From the NCBI GenBank assembly GCA_910589555.1, contig CAJUTE010000002.1:1-64000 (forward strand): DNA of 64,000 nucleotides, given 5' to 3'. The translations under genes and the position numbers were made by a program. A model generated the notes under the pieces. It searched no databases and had not been told where the DNA came from. It saw only the letters and a program-made list of their open reading frames with translations. Below, one piece after another: positions 16,282-25,132 of this stretch; position 1 is the stretch's first letter; every line of letters starts with the position of its first letter. Source of the DNA: an uncultured Muribaculum sp. GTDB taxonomy: Bacteria; Bacteroidota; Bacteroidia; Bacteroidales; Muribaculaceae.

Positions 16282-17769
16282 ATGTATCTATTAGGTTATG
16301 ACATAGGAAGTTCGTCGGTAAAGGCGAGTCTTGTGGATGTTGAGACAGGCAAGTGCGTGTCATCAGCGTTTTTCCCTAAAGTAGAAGCTGAGATCCTCTC
16401 AGTGAAACAAGGCTGGGCTGAACAGCGTCCCGGTCAGTGGTGGGAGCATCTCAAGCAGTCGACACAGTCGATTCTTGCAAAAGCTCAGATTGAACCATCG
16501 GATATCAAGGCTATCGGCATCTCTTATCAGATGCATGGCTTGGTGTGTATCGACAAGGACCGCAACGTGCTGCGTCCTGCCATTATATGGTGTGACTCCC
16601 GCGGAGTGCCCTACGGAGAGAAGGCATTCAGTGAACTTGGAGAGGAAAAGTGTCTGAGCCACATTCTTAATTCTCCCGGCAATTTCACCGCCACCAAGCT
16701 TGCTTGGGTCAAGGAGAACGAGCCTGAGCTTTTCGCCAAAATAGATAAGATATTGCTTCCGGGCGACTATATCGCCATGAAGCTCACTGACCGCGTGTGC
16801 ACCACCATCTCGGGACTTTCCGAGGCGATGCTGTGGGATTTCAAAAATGAGAAACTCGCTGATATCGTGATGGAATATTTCGGATATAATCCTTCGATTA
16901 TCCCGGAAATAGTGCCCACATTTGCCGTTCAGGGCTATGTGACCGCAGCTGCCGCTGCCGAACTGGGACTTGTGGAGGGTATTCCTGTCACTTACCGTGC
17001 CGGCGACCAGCCCAACAATGCGTTGTCATTGAACGTGTTCAACCCGGGTGAGATAGCATCTACCGCAGGCACCTCGGGTGTGGTGTATGGTGTGAACGGC
17101 GAGGTGAACTATGACAAGAAATCGCGTGTCAACACCTTTGCCCATGTGAATCACGGCGCCGGTCAAACCCGTCTCGGAGTCATGGCTTGCATCAGCGGCA
17201 CCGGTATCCTCAATTCCTGGATAAAGCGCAACGTGGCTCCCGAAGGCATCAGCTATCCGGGCATGAATGACCTTGCGGCAGGCGTGCCTATCGGCAGCGA
17301 GGGGGTGACCATATTGCCGTTTGGCAACGGAGCGGAGCGAGTGTTGCAGAACCGCGAAATCGGCAGCTCGATTCATGGTGTCAACTTCCTCCGTCATGGA
17401 AAGCAGCATCTTGTGCGTGCCGCCCAGGAGGGTATCGTGTTCTCATTCCAGTATGGCATTGAGATCATGGAGTCGCTTGGCATGGATGTCAAGAAGATTC
17501 ACGCCGGTCATGCCAATATGTTCCTCAGCCCCATATTCCGCGAGACACTCGCCGGAGTGAGCGGAGCCACCATTGAGCTTTTTGACACTGACGGCTCGGT
17601 GGGTGCTGCGAAGGGTGCCGGAATCGGCGCGGGCATATATGCCGACAATAATGAGGCATTCTCAACCCTCGACCGCATCGAGATCATAGAACCCAAGGTT
17701 TCCGACCGTCAGGCATACGCCGATGCATACGGCAGATGGAAGGAGATACTTGAATCAGAGATGAAATAA
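16282..17769 (+). CDS. xylB: Xylulokinase
   Basis: The 495-residue FGGY-family sugar kinase phosphorylates D-xylulose to xylulose 5-phosphate, feeding the pentose phosphate pathway. Family signs are the N-terminal phosphate-binding YDIGSSSVKASLVD (residues 4-17), SYQMHGLVCID, AIIWCDSRG, the second-domain RAGDQPNNALSLNV and the C-terminal HAGHANMFLSPIF with GAAKGAGIGAG. The length is normal. It lies 35 bp after the NUDIX regulator and 44 bp before xylA. Confidence 0.95.
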   Translation: MYLLGYDIGSSSVKASLVDVETGKCVSSAFFPKVEAEILSVKQGWAEQRPGQWWEHLKQSTQSILAKAQIEPSDIKAIGISYQMHGLVCIDKDRNVLRPAIIWCDSRGVPYGEKAFSELGEEKCLSHILNSPGNFTATKLAWVKENEPELFAKIDKILLPGDYIAMKLTDRVCTTISGLSEAMLWDFKNEKLADIVMEYFGYNPSIIPEIVPTFAVQGYVTAAAAAELGLVEGIPVTYRAGDQPNNALSLNVFNPGEIASTAGTSGVVYGVNGEVNYDKKSRVNTFAHVNHGAGQTRLGVMACISGTGILNSWIKRNVAPEGISYPGMNDLAAGVPIGSEGVTILPFGNGAERVLQNREIGSSIHGVNFLRHGKQHLVRAAQEGIVFSFQYGIEIMESLGMDVKKIHAGHANMFLSPIFRETLAGVSGATIELFDTDGSVGAAKGAGIGAGIYADNNEAFSTLDRIEIIEPKVSDRQAYADAYGRWKEILESEMK

Positions 17770-17813
17770 ACAAATAAAAACAATACAGTTAATCTAAAAC
17801 AAAGTTTACAATT

Positions 17814-19130
17814 ATGGCAACTAAAGAGTATTTTCCCGGGATAGGAAAAATCAAGTTTGAAGGCAAAGAGAGCAAGAATCCTCTCGCATATCGTTACTAT
17901 GACGCTGAGAAGGTGATTCTCGGCAAGAAAATGAAAGATTGGTTGAAGTTCGCTATGGCTTGGTGGCACACACTTTGCGCAGAAGGCGGCGACCAGTTCG
18001 GCGGCGGAACAAAGCAGTTCCCCTGGAACGAAGGCACTGACGCAGTGCAGATCGCAAAGCAGAAGGCTGACGCCGGCTTTGAGTTCATGCAGAAAATGGG
18101 CATCGAGTATTTCTGCTTCCACGATGTTGACCTCGTGAGCGAAGGCGCTTCTGTTGAGGAGTATGAGCACAATATGAAGGAAATCGTTGCTTACCTGAAG
18201 GAGAAGATGGCTGAGACCGGCATCAAGAATCTTTGGGGTACTGCAAATGTGTTTGGCAACGGCCGCTATATGAACGGTGCCGCTACCAACCCTGACTTTG
18301 ACGTAGTGGCTCGCGCTGCCGTTCAGATCAAGAACGCAATCGACGCAACTATCGAACTCGGTGGTACCAACTACGTGTTCTGGGGCGGTCGCGAAGGTTA
18401 CATGAGCCTTCTCAACACTGATCAGAAGCGTGAGAAAGAGCACTTGGCTATGATGTTGAAGCTCGCCCGCGACTATGCTCGTTCAAAAGGCTTCACCGGA
18501 ACATTCCTTATCGAACCCAAGCCCATGGAGCCCTCAAAGCATCAGTATGACGTTGACAGCGAAACTGTGATCGGCTTCTTGAAGGCTCACGGTCTTGACA
18601 AGGACTTCAAGCTCAACATCGAGGTTAACCACGCTACACTCGCAGGTCACACATTCGAACATGAACTTGCTGTTGCAGTTGACAACAACATGCTCGGTTC
18701 TATCGACGCTAACCGCGGAGACTATCAGAATGGCTGGGACACTGACCAGTTCCCCATCGACAACTATGAGCTTACTCAGGCTATGATGCAGATCATCCGC
18801 AACGGCGGCCTCGGCAACGGCGGTACCAACTTCGACGCCAAGACCCGTCGTAACTCAACCGACCTTGAGGATATCTTCATCGCACACATCGCCGGTATGG
18901 ATGCTATGGCACGTGCTCTTGAGAGCGCAGCCGCTCTTCTCGAAGAGTCGCCTTATAAGAAAATGCTTGCTGACCGCTACGCATCGTTCGATGCCGGCAA
19001 GGGTAAGGATTTCGAAGATGGCAAGCTCACCCTTGAAGAGGTTGCCGCTTACGGCAAGGAGGTTGGCGAACCCAAGCAGACCAGTGGCAAGCAAGAGCTT
19101 TATGAGGCAATTGTAGCCATGTACTGCTAA
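17814..19130 (+). CDS. xylA: Xylose isomerase
   Basis: The 438-residue cytoplasmic enzyme converts D-xylose to D-xylulose, using two divalent metals in a TIM barrel. It belongs to the longer class II form. Visible motifs are WWHTLCAEGGDQFGGGTKQFPW (substrate pocket), FCFHDVDL with the catalytic His, VFWGGREGY, LIEPKPMEPSKHQYD (metal-binding Glu and Lys), NIEVNHATLAGHTFEHEL, and SIDANRGDYQNGWDTDQFP (metal-binding Asp residues). The codon use looks strongly optimised, as for a highly expressed gene. It is the second enzyme gene of the cluster. Confidence 0.97.
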   Translation: MATKEYFPGIGKIKFEGKESKNPLAYRYYDAEKVILGKKMKDWLKFAMAWWHTLCAEGGDQFGGGTKQFPWNEGTDAVQIAKQKADAGFEFMQKMGIEYFCFHDVDLVSEGASVEEYEHNMKEIVAYLKEKMAETGIKNLWGTANVFGNGRYMNGAATNPDFDVVARAAVQIKNAIDATIELGGTNYVFWGGREGYMSLLNTDQKREKEHLAMMLKLARDYARSKGFTGTFLIEPKPMEPSKHQYDVDSETVIGFLKAHGLDKDFKLNIEVNHATLAGHTFEHELAVAVDNNMLGSIDANRGDYQNGWDTDQFPIDNYELTQAMMQIIRNGGLGNGGTNFDAKTRRNSTDLEDIFIAHIAGMDAMARALESAAALLEESPYKKMLADRYASFDAGKGKDFEDGKLTLEEVAAYGKEVGEPKQTSGKQELYEAIVAMYC

Positions 19131-19173
19131 TGGCGATGACAACATCCGACGAAATTTTATATAGATAATTGCA

Positions 19174-19210
19174 ACTATGACGGGGCCCCGGACCGGGGTT
19201 CTGTCATAGT
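19174..19210 (+). terminator. Strong hairpin between xylA and xylE
   Basis: The outer stem is ACTATGAC (19174-19181) with GTCATAGT (19203-19210), and an inner GC-rich palindrome CCCCGG/CCGGGG sits within. No clean U run follows (CGTATATTTTC), so it may act as an attenuator or mRNA-stabilising element that lowers xylE expression relative to xylA. Confidence 0.55.
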
Positions 19211-19257
19211 CGTATATTTTCTTAACCTTGAATACTAACCTATAAATCTTTACAAAT

Positions 19258-20739
19258 ATGGATTATCCTGAAAAGGGGAGCAAAAGCTATCTTTTTTCAA
19301 TCGTCCTCGTGGCGGTGCTCGGCGGCTTGCTCTTCGGATATGACACGGCGGTCATCTCGGGCGCCGAGAAAGGACTGCAAGCTTTCTTCCTTGGAGCCAA
19401 GGACTTTGTTTACACTGATGTGATCCATGGCATCACATCGTCAAGCGCCCTTTTGGGGTGTATTTTGGGTAGCGCCCTGTCGGGCTTCTTCGCTCAGAAC
19501 TACGGACGTAAGAAATCGTTGATCCTTGCCGGTGTATTCTTCTTCCTGTCGGCTCTCGGATCATATTATCCTGAATTCCTTTTCTTTGAACATGGCAAGC
19601 CCACCTACAGCTTGTTGTGGATGTTCAATTTCTATCGCATCATAGGCGGTATCGGTGTGGGTCTTGCATCGGCTATCTGCCCCATGTATATCGCCGAAGT
19701 GGCGCCGTCCAACATCCGAGGCACTCTCGTGTCCTGGAACCAGTTTGCGATCATCTTCGGTCAGTTGGTGGTTTATTTCGTAAACTTCCTTATACTTGGC
19801 GACCACACCAATCCTATCATTGAGAAAACAGCTGAAAACATCTATATCGTGGTTTCCGGTTCCGACGCCTGGACCATCATGACCGGCTGGCGCTATATGT
19901 TCGGAAGCGAGGCGTTTGTAGCCGGCGCGTTCACCATCCTTGTGTGCCTTGTTCCGGAATCTCCCCGTTACCTTGCTTTGGTTGGCAAGGATGAGAAGGC
20001 TCTCGGAGTGCTTGCCCGTATCAACGGAATCCAGAAAGCGCGTGAGATTCTTTCGGATATCAAGTCTACGGTCGATGTCAAGAGCGAGCGTCTGTTCTCA
20101 TTCGGCGTCATGGTCATCTTTGTCGGCATCATGCTCTCAGTGTTCCAGCAGGCTGTGGGTATCAACGCCGTGCTTTACTATGCTCCGCGCATATTCGAGT
20201 CGATGAACATGGGCAATCCTATGGTTCAGACCATCATCATGGGTATCGTCAACATCTCATTCACGTTGGTTGCAATCTTCACAGTCGAGAAGCTCGGACG
20301 TAAGCCTCTGCTCATCTGGGGTTCGATCGGCATGGCTATCGGCGCCATCGGTGTTGCCGTGTCCAATCTTGTTACTGTCGCACCCATCGTTCCTGTTGTG
20401 TGCATCATGGTCTACTCGGCATCGTTCATGTTCTCGTGGGGCCCCATCTGCTGGGTGCTCATCTCGGAGATTTTCCCGAACACTATCCGTGGCGCTGCGG
20501 TGGCTATCGCTGTTGCGTTCCAGTGGATTTTCAACTTCATCGTGTCGAGCACATTCGTGCCTATGTACAATATGGAGTTGGGCGACATGGGAAGCCGTTT
20601 CGGACACATGTTCGCTTATGCCCTTTACGGAGTCATCTGTATCATCGCGGCGATCTTCGTCTATAAGCTTGTGCCTGAAACCAAGGGTAAGACTCTTGAG
20701 GACATGACAGCATTGTGGCGTAACCGCAGCAAGAAATAA
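19258..20739 (+). CDS. xylE: D-xylose:proton symporter (MFS sugar porter)
   Basis: The 493-residue protein has 12 membrane segments and the sugar-porter signatures LLFGYDTAVISGAEKGLQ near the N-terminus, the RKK loop (NYGRKKSLI), PESPRYL after helix 6, QQAVGINAVLYYAPRI in helix 7, EKLGRKPLL and PETKGKTLEDM at the end. It imports xylose across the inner membrane with a proton. The genetic context with xylB and xylA supports xylose over other sugars. A GC-rich hairpin separates it from xylA and a second one follows it (20766-20797). Confidence 0.92.
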   Translation: MDYPEKGSKSYLFSIVLVAVLGGLLFGYDTAVISGAEKGLQAFFLGAKDFVYTDVIHGITSSSALLGCILGSALSGFFAQNYGRKKSLILAGVFFFLSALGSYYPEFLFFEHGKPTYSLLWMFNFYRIIGGIGVGLASAICPMYIAEVAPSNIRGTLVSWNQFAIIFGQLVVYFVNFLILGDHTNPIIEKTAENIYIVVSGSDAWTIMTGWRYMFGSEAFVAGAFTILVCLVPESPRYLALVGKDEKALGVLARINGIQKAREILSDIKSTVDVKSERLFSFGVMVIFVGIMLSVFQQAVGINAVLYYAPRIFESMNMGNPMVQTIIMGIVNISFTLVAIFTVEKLGRKPLLIWGSIGMAIGAIGVAVSNLVTVAPIVPVVCIMVYSASFMFSWGPICWVLISEIFPNTIRGAAVAIAVAFQWIFNFIVSSTFVPMYNMELGDMGSRFGHMFAYALYGVICIIAAIFVYKLVPETKGKTLEDMTALWRNRSKK

Positions 20740-20765
20740 AATTTACATATAGGATTGATTTTAAT

Positions 20766-20797
20766 GGACCGGCCGGGATAATTGACCCGGTTGGTCC
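20766..20797 (+). terminator. Hairpin after xylE
   Basis: GGACC..CCGGG (20766-20777) pairs with CCCGG..GGTCC (20786-20797), with a two-base internal mismatch and an eight-base loop. TGTTATT follows, a weak U tract. It probably ends or attenuates xyl transcription before the lyase gene. Confidence 0.6.
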
Positions 20798-20818
20798 TGT
20801 TATTGAAACATATTGAGT

Positions 20819-22738
20819 ATGAAGAAAACTTTTACACTATTTTTAATTGCGGCAGCCTCTTGCCTTGCAGCCAATGCCGAGGGGGAGATGACGGTCAATC
20901 TTAAGAGCGACCGTTCCTGCACGATGTCCAATGGCATAATCACGCTCAGCATCGATGCGAAAGGGTTGGCTAAAACCATGAAGCATCCCGCCAATGGCAC
21001 CACCAACATCCTTGGAAGCAACGGAATTTATTTCGACTATACGGCAAATAAAAACCGCACTCTGAATGCCGGCAAGGCTGAGATAGTCAAGCAGACCGAT
21101 GATTATATAGAGGTGCTCTATACCGCCGCTGCCAATAATGTTCTGCCGCTTTATAAACAGGGCTATATACTTCGCAAGGGCGAGAGTGGTGTATATACCT
21201 ATGTCATCGTCAACGGAAATTCGGCTCACTTCGGTTCTAACGGCGTAGGCCCCGTAAAGGAGACGCGAGTGTGCACACGTCTTGCCTCGACATTCCTCGA
21301 CGGTTATGTGGATGAGGTTATGCAGGGAAAGATTCCGTCAAACTCGGAAATGAGTGTGGCAGAAAAAACCGAAAACACCATCCAGGATGCCACCTACCGT
21401 ATGGCTGACGGGTCGATTTACACCAAGTATAATTGGGCTCAGTTCATCGACAGCGACAATTTCCATGGATTGATGAATGGAAAAGTGGGTGTGTGGAACA
21501 TTCCTGTGAGCTATGAATGGATCAACGGCGGCCCTATGCGTCAGGAACTGACAGTTCATGCCACAAGTAAGTCTCCGATCACAATTCAGATGCTTCAGGG
21601 TGAGCATCTGGGGGCTGCGTCACAGAATTATGCCGATGGCGACAGCCAGATATTCGGACCATTTTTTATCTATGTCAATTCGGGCGACACCCGCGATGAG
21701 ATGATAGCCGACGCCCGCGCCAAAGCGAAAGAATTGCAGGCGCAGTGGCCCTTCAAGTGGTTTGAGAATGAGTATTATCCGTTGGATCGCGCCACAGTGT
21801 CAGGAAAGATTGATGTGACTACCGGTCAGGGCAACGAAGCTATTCAAGTGGTTCTTGCCGAACCCGGAAGCAATATTCTTTCACAGGGTGGAAAATATAT
21901 CTTCTGGTCAAAGACCGATGCCGATGGCAATTTTGAAATAAAAAATGTGAGAAAGGGAGAGTATTCGCTCTATGCCTATGCCACCACCGGAACCATCACC
22001 GATGAGCTGGAGAAGAAAGATGTGGTTGTTGATGCCGAGGCTGTGGATCTTGGCACGATTGAGTGGACCCCAGAGACCTATGCCAATCTGTTGTGGAGCA
22101 TCGGTGAGAACAACCGACGTGCCGACGGCTTTAACCGCAGTGATGATCCGAGAGCCTACGAGGCTCGTGACGGTGTTCCCGCCAACCTTGAGTATGTGAT
22201 CGGGTCGAGCAATCCCGCTAAGGATTGGTATAATGCCCAGACCACCAATGGAGTGTGGACAGTGACATTTAACCTCGACAAAACATATTCGGGCAATGCC
22301 AAATTTACCGCTTCCATCGCCGGAGTTTCAAACTCGCCCAAGATTACTGTGGGCGTGAACGGCTCAAACAAGGGCTCATGGAGCCTGAAGGATGACGGCT
22401 CGTTGCGCCGAAGCGCTACCCAGGCTGGACGCCACCGCGTAGAGAGTGTCACCTTCCCCGCGTCGTCCTTGAAGGTGGGCGCCAATAAACTCACCTTGAC
22501 GGCTTCAAGTTGCAAGAGCGGCACAGGAGTGCTGTATGATTGCATCAAGCTTGAGGCAGGTGAGCTTGTCACCTCGGGAATTGAGGCGGTTGAGAGTGAA
22601 GCCGGCGCTGCCACGTTTGAGGTGTTTACGGTTGGAGGTGTGAAGGTAGGTGACTTTGATTCTCTTGACGGATTGAACCTTGAGAAGGGAATCTATATCT
22701 ATCGCAGCGGTTCCAAAACCGGTAAAATTATATTCTGA
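20819..22738 (+). CDS. Secreted rhamnogalacturonan lyase, family PL4
   Basis: The 639-residue enzyme cleaves the rhamnogalacturonan I backbone of pectin by beta-elimination. After a signal peptide (about 1-20) comes the large catalytic beta-sandwich (about 25-300; VGPVKETRVCTRL and GGPMRQELTVH are typical). An Ig/CNA-B-like domain follows (about 305-385; SGKIDVTT...GNFEIKNVRKGEYSLYAYA), then a galactose-binding jellyroll (about 390-580; VWTVTFNLDKTYSGNAKFTASIAG). A C-terminal module of about 60 residues ends LEKGIYIYRSGSKTGKIIF, like a type-A sorting domain. I start at the ATG at 20819; a TTG at 20813 would add two residues. It follows the xyl genes, perhaps cotranscribed despite the hairpin at 20766. 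Confidence 0.85.
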   Translation: MKKTFTLFLIAAASCLAANAEGEMTVNLKSDRSCTMSNGIITLSIDAKGLAKTMKHPANGTTNILGSNGIYFDYTANKNRTLNAGKAEIVKQTDDYIEVLYTAAANNVLPLYKQGYILRKGESGVYTYVIVNGNSAHFGSNGVGPVKETRVCTRLASTFLDGYVDEVMQGKIPSNSEMSVAEKTENTIQDATYRMADGSIYTKYNWAQFIDSDNFHGLMNGKVGVWNIPVSYEWINGGPMRQELTVHATSKSPITIQMLQGEHLGAASQNYADGDSQIFGPFFIYVNSGDTRDEMIADARAKAKELQAQWPFKWFENEYYPLDRATVSGKIDVTTGQGNEAIQVVLAEPGSNILSQGGKYIFWSKTDADGNFEIKNVRKGEYSLYAYATTGTITDELEKKDVVVDAEAVDLGTIEWTPETYANLLWSIGENNRRADGFNRSDDPRAYEARDGVPANLEYVIGSSNPAKDWYNAQTTNGVWTVTFNLDKTYSGNAKFTASIAGVSNSPKITVGVNGSNKGSWSLKDDGSLRRSATQAGRHRVESVTFPASSLKVGANKLTLTASSCKSGTGVLYDCIKLEAGELVTSGIEAVESEAGAATFEVFTVGGVKVGDFDSLDGLNLEKGIYIYRSGSKTGKIIF

Positions 22739-22767
22739 CACGTTTTTAAGCGGCAATGCCGCGTGTG

Positions 22768-22799
22768 AAGAGGCTATCCGAGGTTTCGGGTGGCCTCTT
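22768..22799 (+). terminator. Terminator of the rhamnogalacturonan lyase gene
   Basis: AAGAGGC (22768-22774) pairs with GCCTCTT (22793-22799), and an inner CCGA/TCGG stem sits within. A short T run follows (TTTGC). Confidence 0.7.
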
Positions 22800-22875
22800 T
22801 GCTATGGCGGCATGGATAATATTTAAGTGGTATGCTCGTTAATAAAAGAGTAAATTTACTATATTATAGACATAA

Positions 22876-24111
22876 ATGAAGCGATTGTTACTGGGCGTTT
22901 ATGCCTTGGTTTTCTCTGTGTCGCTGTGGGGTGGCGATCAATTGGCATCTTCGGAGTGTGGCGGTTTTTTCCGGTCGGATGAATCGTTGGATTCATCGCA
23001 GGTGGGAGAATTGAGGCTCAATGTGGGCGGCCTGTTGTTTTTTCGCGACAACGAGTTTTCCACCTCGGTTATGGATGGCTACACGTTGCCGGGTTTCAAA
23101 CTATGTCCTACAGTGAGTTATATGCCCTCGCGTAATGTCAAGGCGGAGCTTGGTGTGAGTCTGACGCGTTTTTGGGGCACTGACCGGTATCCCAATATGG
23201 CTTATCGCGACATCGCTTCGTGGACCGGAGGGGAGCGTTCCGACGGATTTCACGTGGTGCCGTTTTTCAGAGTGCAGATGGCTACTGATTTCGGATTGCA
23301 GGTGGTGCTTGGAAGTATTTACGGCGGCGCCAACCACCGGTTGCTGATGCCGCTCTATGAACCGGAGCTTAACCTTACAGCCGATCCCGAAACCGGCGCG
23401 CAGGTGCTTTACAGCAATCGCTGGCTTGATGCCGATATGTGGGTCAACTGGGAGAGCTTCATATATCGTGGCGACACGCATCAGGAGGAGTTTGTGTTTG
23501 GCATTTCAAGCCGCATCAAGTATAACAGTGAGCGGTCGCGACTGCATTTCTACACGCCTGTGCAATTGCTCGCTCAGCACCGCGGCGGCGAGATTGACAC
23601 CATTACTTCCCATTCGGTGCAGACGCTTATGAACGGCGCGGTGGGGTTTGGCGCTCGATGGAGCATAAATCACCGGCGAGTGAAAAGCGCGTCGTTGGAG
23701 CTTGATTATCTGGGATATTATCAGCAGGCGGGCGAGCTGTGGGCGTTTGACAACGGTAATGCTCTGTATCTGCATGGCAATCTGGATGTGTGGAATACCC
23801 GGTTTAAGCTCGGATATTTTTACGGCGATAAGTTCATATCGATGTTTGGCTATCCGCTGTTTGGCTGTGTGTCGACCAAGAATCCGGGCATGACCTACGA
23901 CAAACCGTCGACGGTCTATGTGGGATTCGAATATGCCAAGGAGTTTGCTCCGGGCTTTTCGCTGGGTGTCAATGTGGACATCTACGAGCGTTCTTCCTGC
24001 TACGGCACTACCGGCGAAGGTGTGCGAGAAAAGATGAAGGGGAGCACCAGCTTTGCCGCCGGACTGTGCATGAAGATAAATCCGTCTTTTTTGCTTTATA
24101 AGAAGAAATAG
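22876..24111 (+). CDS. Putative outer-membrane beta-barrel protein
   Basis: The 411-residue product has a signal peptide (about 1-19). The rest is built of alternating hydrophobic and aromatic strands with turns (FKLCPTVSYMPSRNVKAELGVSLTRFWG, VVPFFRVQMATDFGLQVVLGSIYGG), as in outer-membrane barrels. Near residue 325 it reads GDKFISMFGYPLFGCVS. I do not recognise a named family; a porin-like or TonB-independent barrel is the best structural guess. It stands alone between terminators, with no clear TAnnTTTG box upstream. Confidence 0.65.
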   Translation: MKRLLLGVYALVFSVSLWGGDQLASSECGGFFRSDESLDSSQVGELRLNVGGLLFFRDNEFSTSVMDGYTLPGFKLCPTVSYMPSRNVKAELGVSLTRFWGTDRYPNMAYRDIASWTGGERSDGFHVVPFFRVQMATDFGLQVVLGSIYGGANHRLLMPLYEPELNLTADPETGAQVLYSNRWLDADMWVNWESFIYRGDTHQEEFVFGISSRIKYNSERSRLHFYTPVQLLAQHRGGEIDTITSHSVQTLMNGAVGFGARWSINHRRVKSASLELDYLGYYQQAGELWAFDNGNALYLHGNLDVWNTRFKLGYFYGDKFISMFGYPLFGCVSTKNPGMTYDKPSTVYVGFEYAKEFAPGFSLGVNVDIYERSSCYGTTGEGVREKMKGSTSFAAGLCMKINPSFLLYKKK

Positions 24112-24180
24112 CCCTCTTGGATTGGCAAATGACGGTGGAAATTGTTATATTTACACTGTTATTAATCTTTCTAAGATGAG

Positions 24181-24870
24181 ATGAAAAAGAAACTTGTCAT
24201 ATCGACCGGCGCCGGAATGAGCGCCGAGAGCGGAATATCCACCTTCCGTGACAGTGGCGGACTTTGGGAGAAATATCCTGTGATGGAGGTTGCGAGCGCC
24301 GACGGATTTGCCCGCAATCCCAAGCTCGTGCATGAGTTTTACAATGCGCGCCGTCGCGATCTCCTCAAGGCTGAGCCAAATGCCGGACACCGTGGGCTTG
24401 TGAAGCTGGAGGAACAGTTTGACACATATATCATCACTCAGAACGTGGATGACCTCCATGAGCGAGCCGGAAGCCGAAATGTGCTTCATCTTCATGGTGA
24501 GTTGATGAAGGTGAGAGCCATAGATGATGAAACGAAGGTGTATAAGCTTACTCCGGAGGCGCTTGAGACGACTCCCGACACTGTCATAGACGGACATCGG
24601 GTGAGACCCCACATCGTGTTTTTCCAGGAGGCAGTGCCCAATATAGAGCCGGCTATCGATCTGGTGCAGGAGGCTGATGTGTTTGTGGTTATAGGCACGT
24701 CGCTCAATGTGTATCCTGCCGCAGGATTGCTGCATTACGTGCGTCGCGGAGTTCCGGTTTACTACATCGACCCTAATCCGGCGTCGGTGCCTGCCGGGGT
24801 TACAGTGCTGAAAATGGGCGCTTCCGAAGGGGTGGAAAAGCTTGCCGAGCTGCTGTCGGAACAAGCGTGA
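24181..24870 (+). CDS. cobB: SIR2-family NAD-dependent protein deacylase, CobB type
   Basis: The 229-residue sirtuin has the NAD-binding STGAGMSAESGISTFRDSGGLW at the N-terminus, TQNVDDLHERAGS and the catalytic His in HLHGEL, then IGTSLNVYPAAGL. The FYNARRR segment (near 56) provides the Tyr and Arg that in CobB and SIRT5 hold negatively charged acyl groups, so desuccinylation or demalonylation is likely. The four zinc-binding Cys of most sirtuins are absent. A TATATTTA box at 24146-24153 with TTG 21 bases upstream may be its promoter. A strong terminator follows. Confidence 0.9.
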   Translation: MKKKLVISTGAGMSAESGISTFRDSGGLWEKYPVMEVASADGFARNPKLVHEFYNARRRDLLKAEPNAGHRGLVKLEEQFDTYIITQNVDDLHERAGSRNVLHLHGELMKVRAIDDETKVYKLTPEALETTPDTVIDGHRVRPHIVFFQEAVPNIEPAIDLVQEADVFVVIGTSLNVYPAAGLLHYVRRGVPVYYIDPNPASVPAGVTVLKMGASEGVEKLAELLSEQA

Positions 24871-24896
24871 ATTTGCAATTGTAAACAGAAATTAAG

Positions 24897-24930
24897 AAAA
24901 ACAGTCTTGCGTGAAAGCCGGGCTGTTTTT
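24897..24930 (+). terminator. Terminator between cobB and the dcw cluster
   Basis: AAAAACAGTC pairs with GGCTGTTTTT (one G-U pair) around a 14-base loop. The A-rich and U-rich arms would allow function in both directions. Confidence 0.75.
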
Positions 24931-25074
24931 CTGTGTTTATGGGCGGTAAATGAGTGTGATTCACGCAGAGTTACCGCTGTTTACGCGGAAATTGCGGCAA
25001 TCGGTTTCCGTACACTGGTGATAGCGAGAAAAATGTTGATAAATTGATGAAATATTTTTAGGAATTTATTTATG

Positions 25075-25082
25075 TAAATTTG
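25075..25082 (+). promoter_or_regulatory. TAAATTTG -7 box of the dcw cluster
   Basis: It matches TAnnTTTG about 50 bases before the rsmH ATG. The -33 region has only a weak match. Because the genes from rsmH to ftsZ follow with gaps of at most about 36 bases, this may serve the whole cluster. Confidence 0.5.
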
Positions 25083-25132
25083 CAAAATTCGCTTAACTTT
25101 ACAAGAAATTAACCCCAAGCACTCCCCACACA

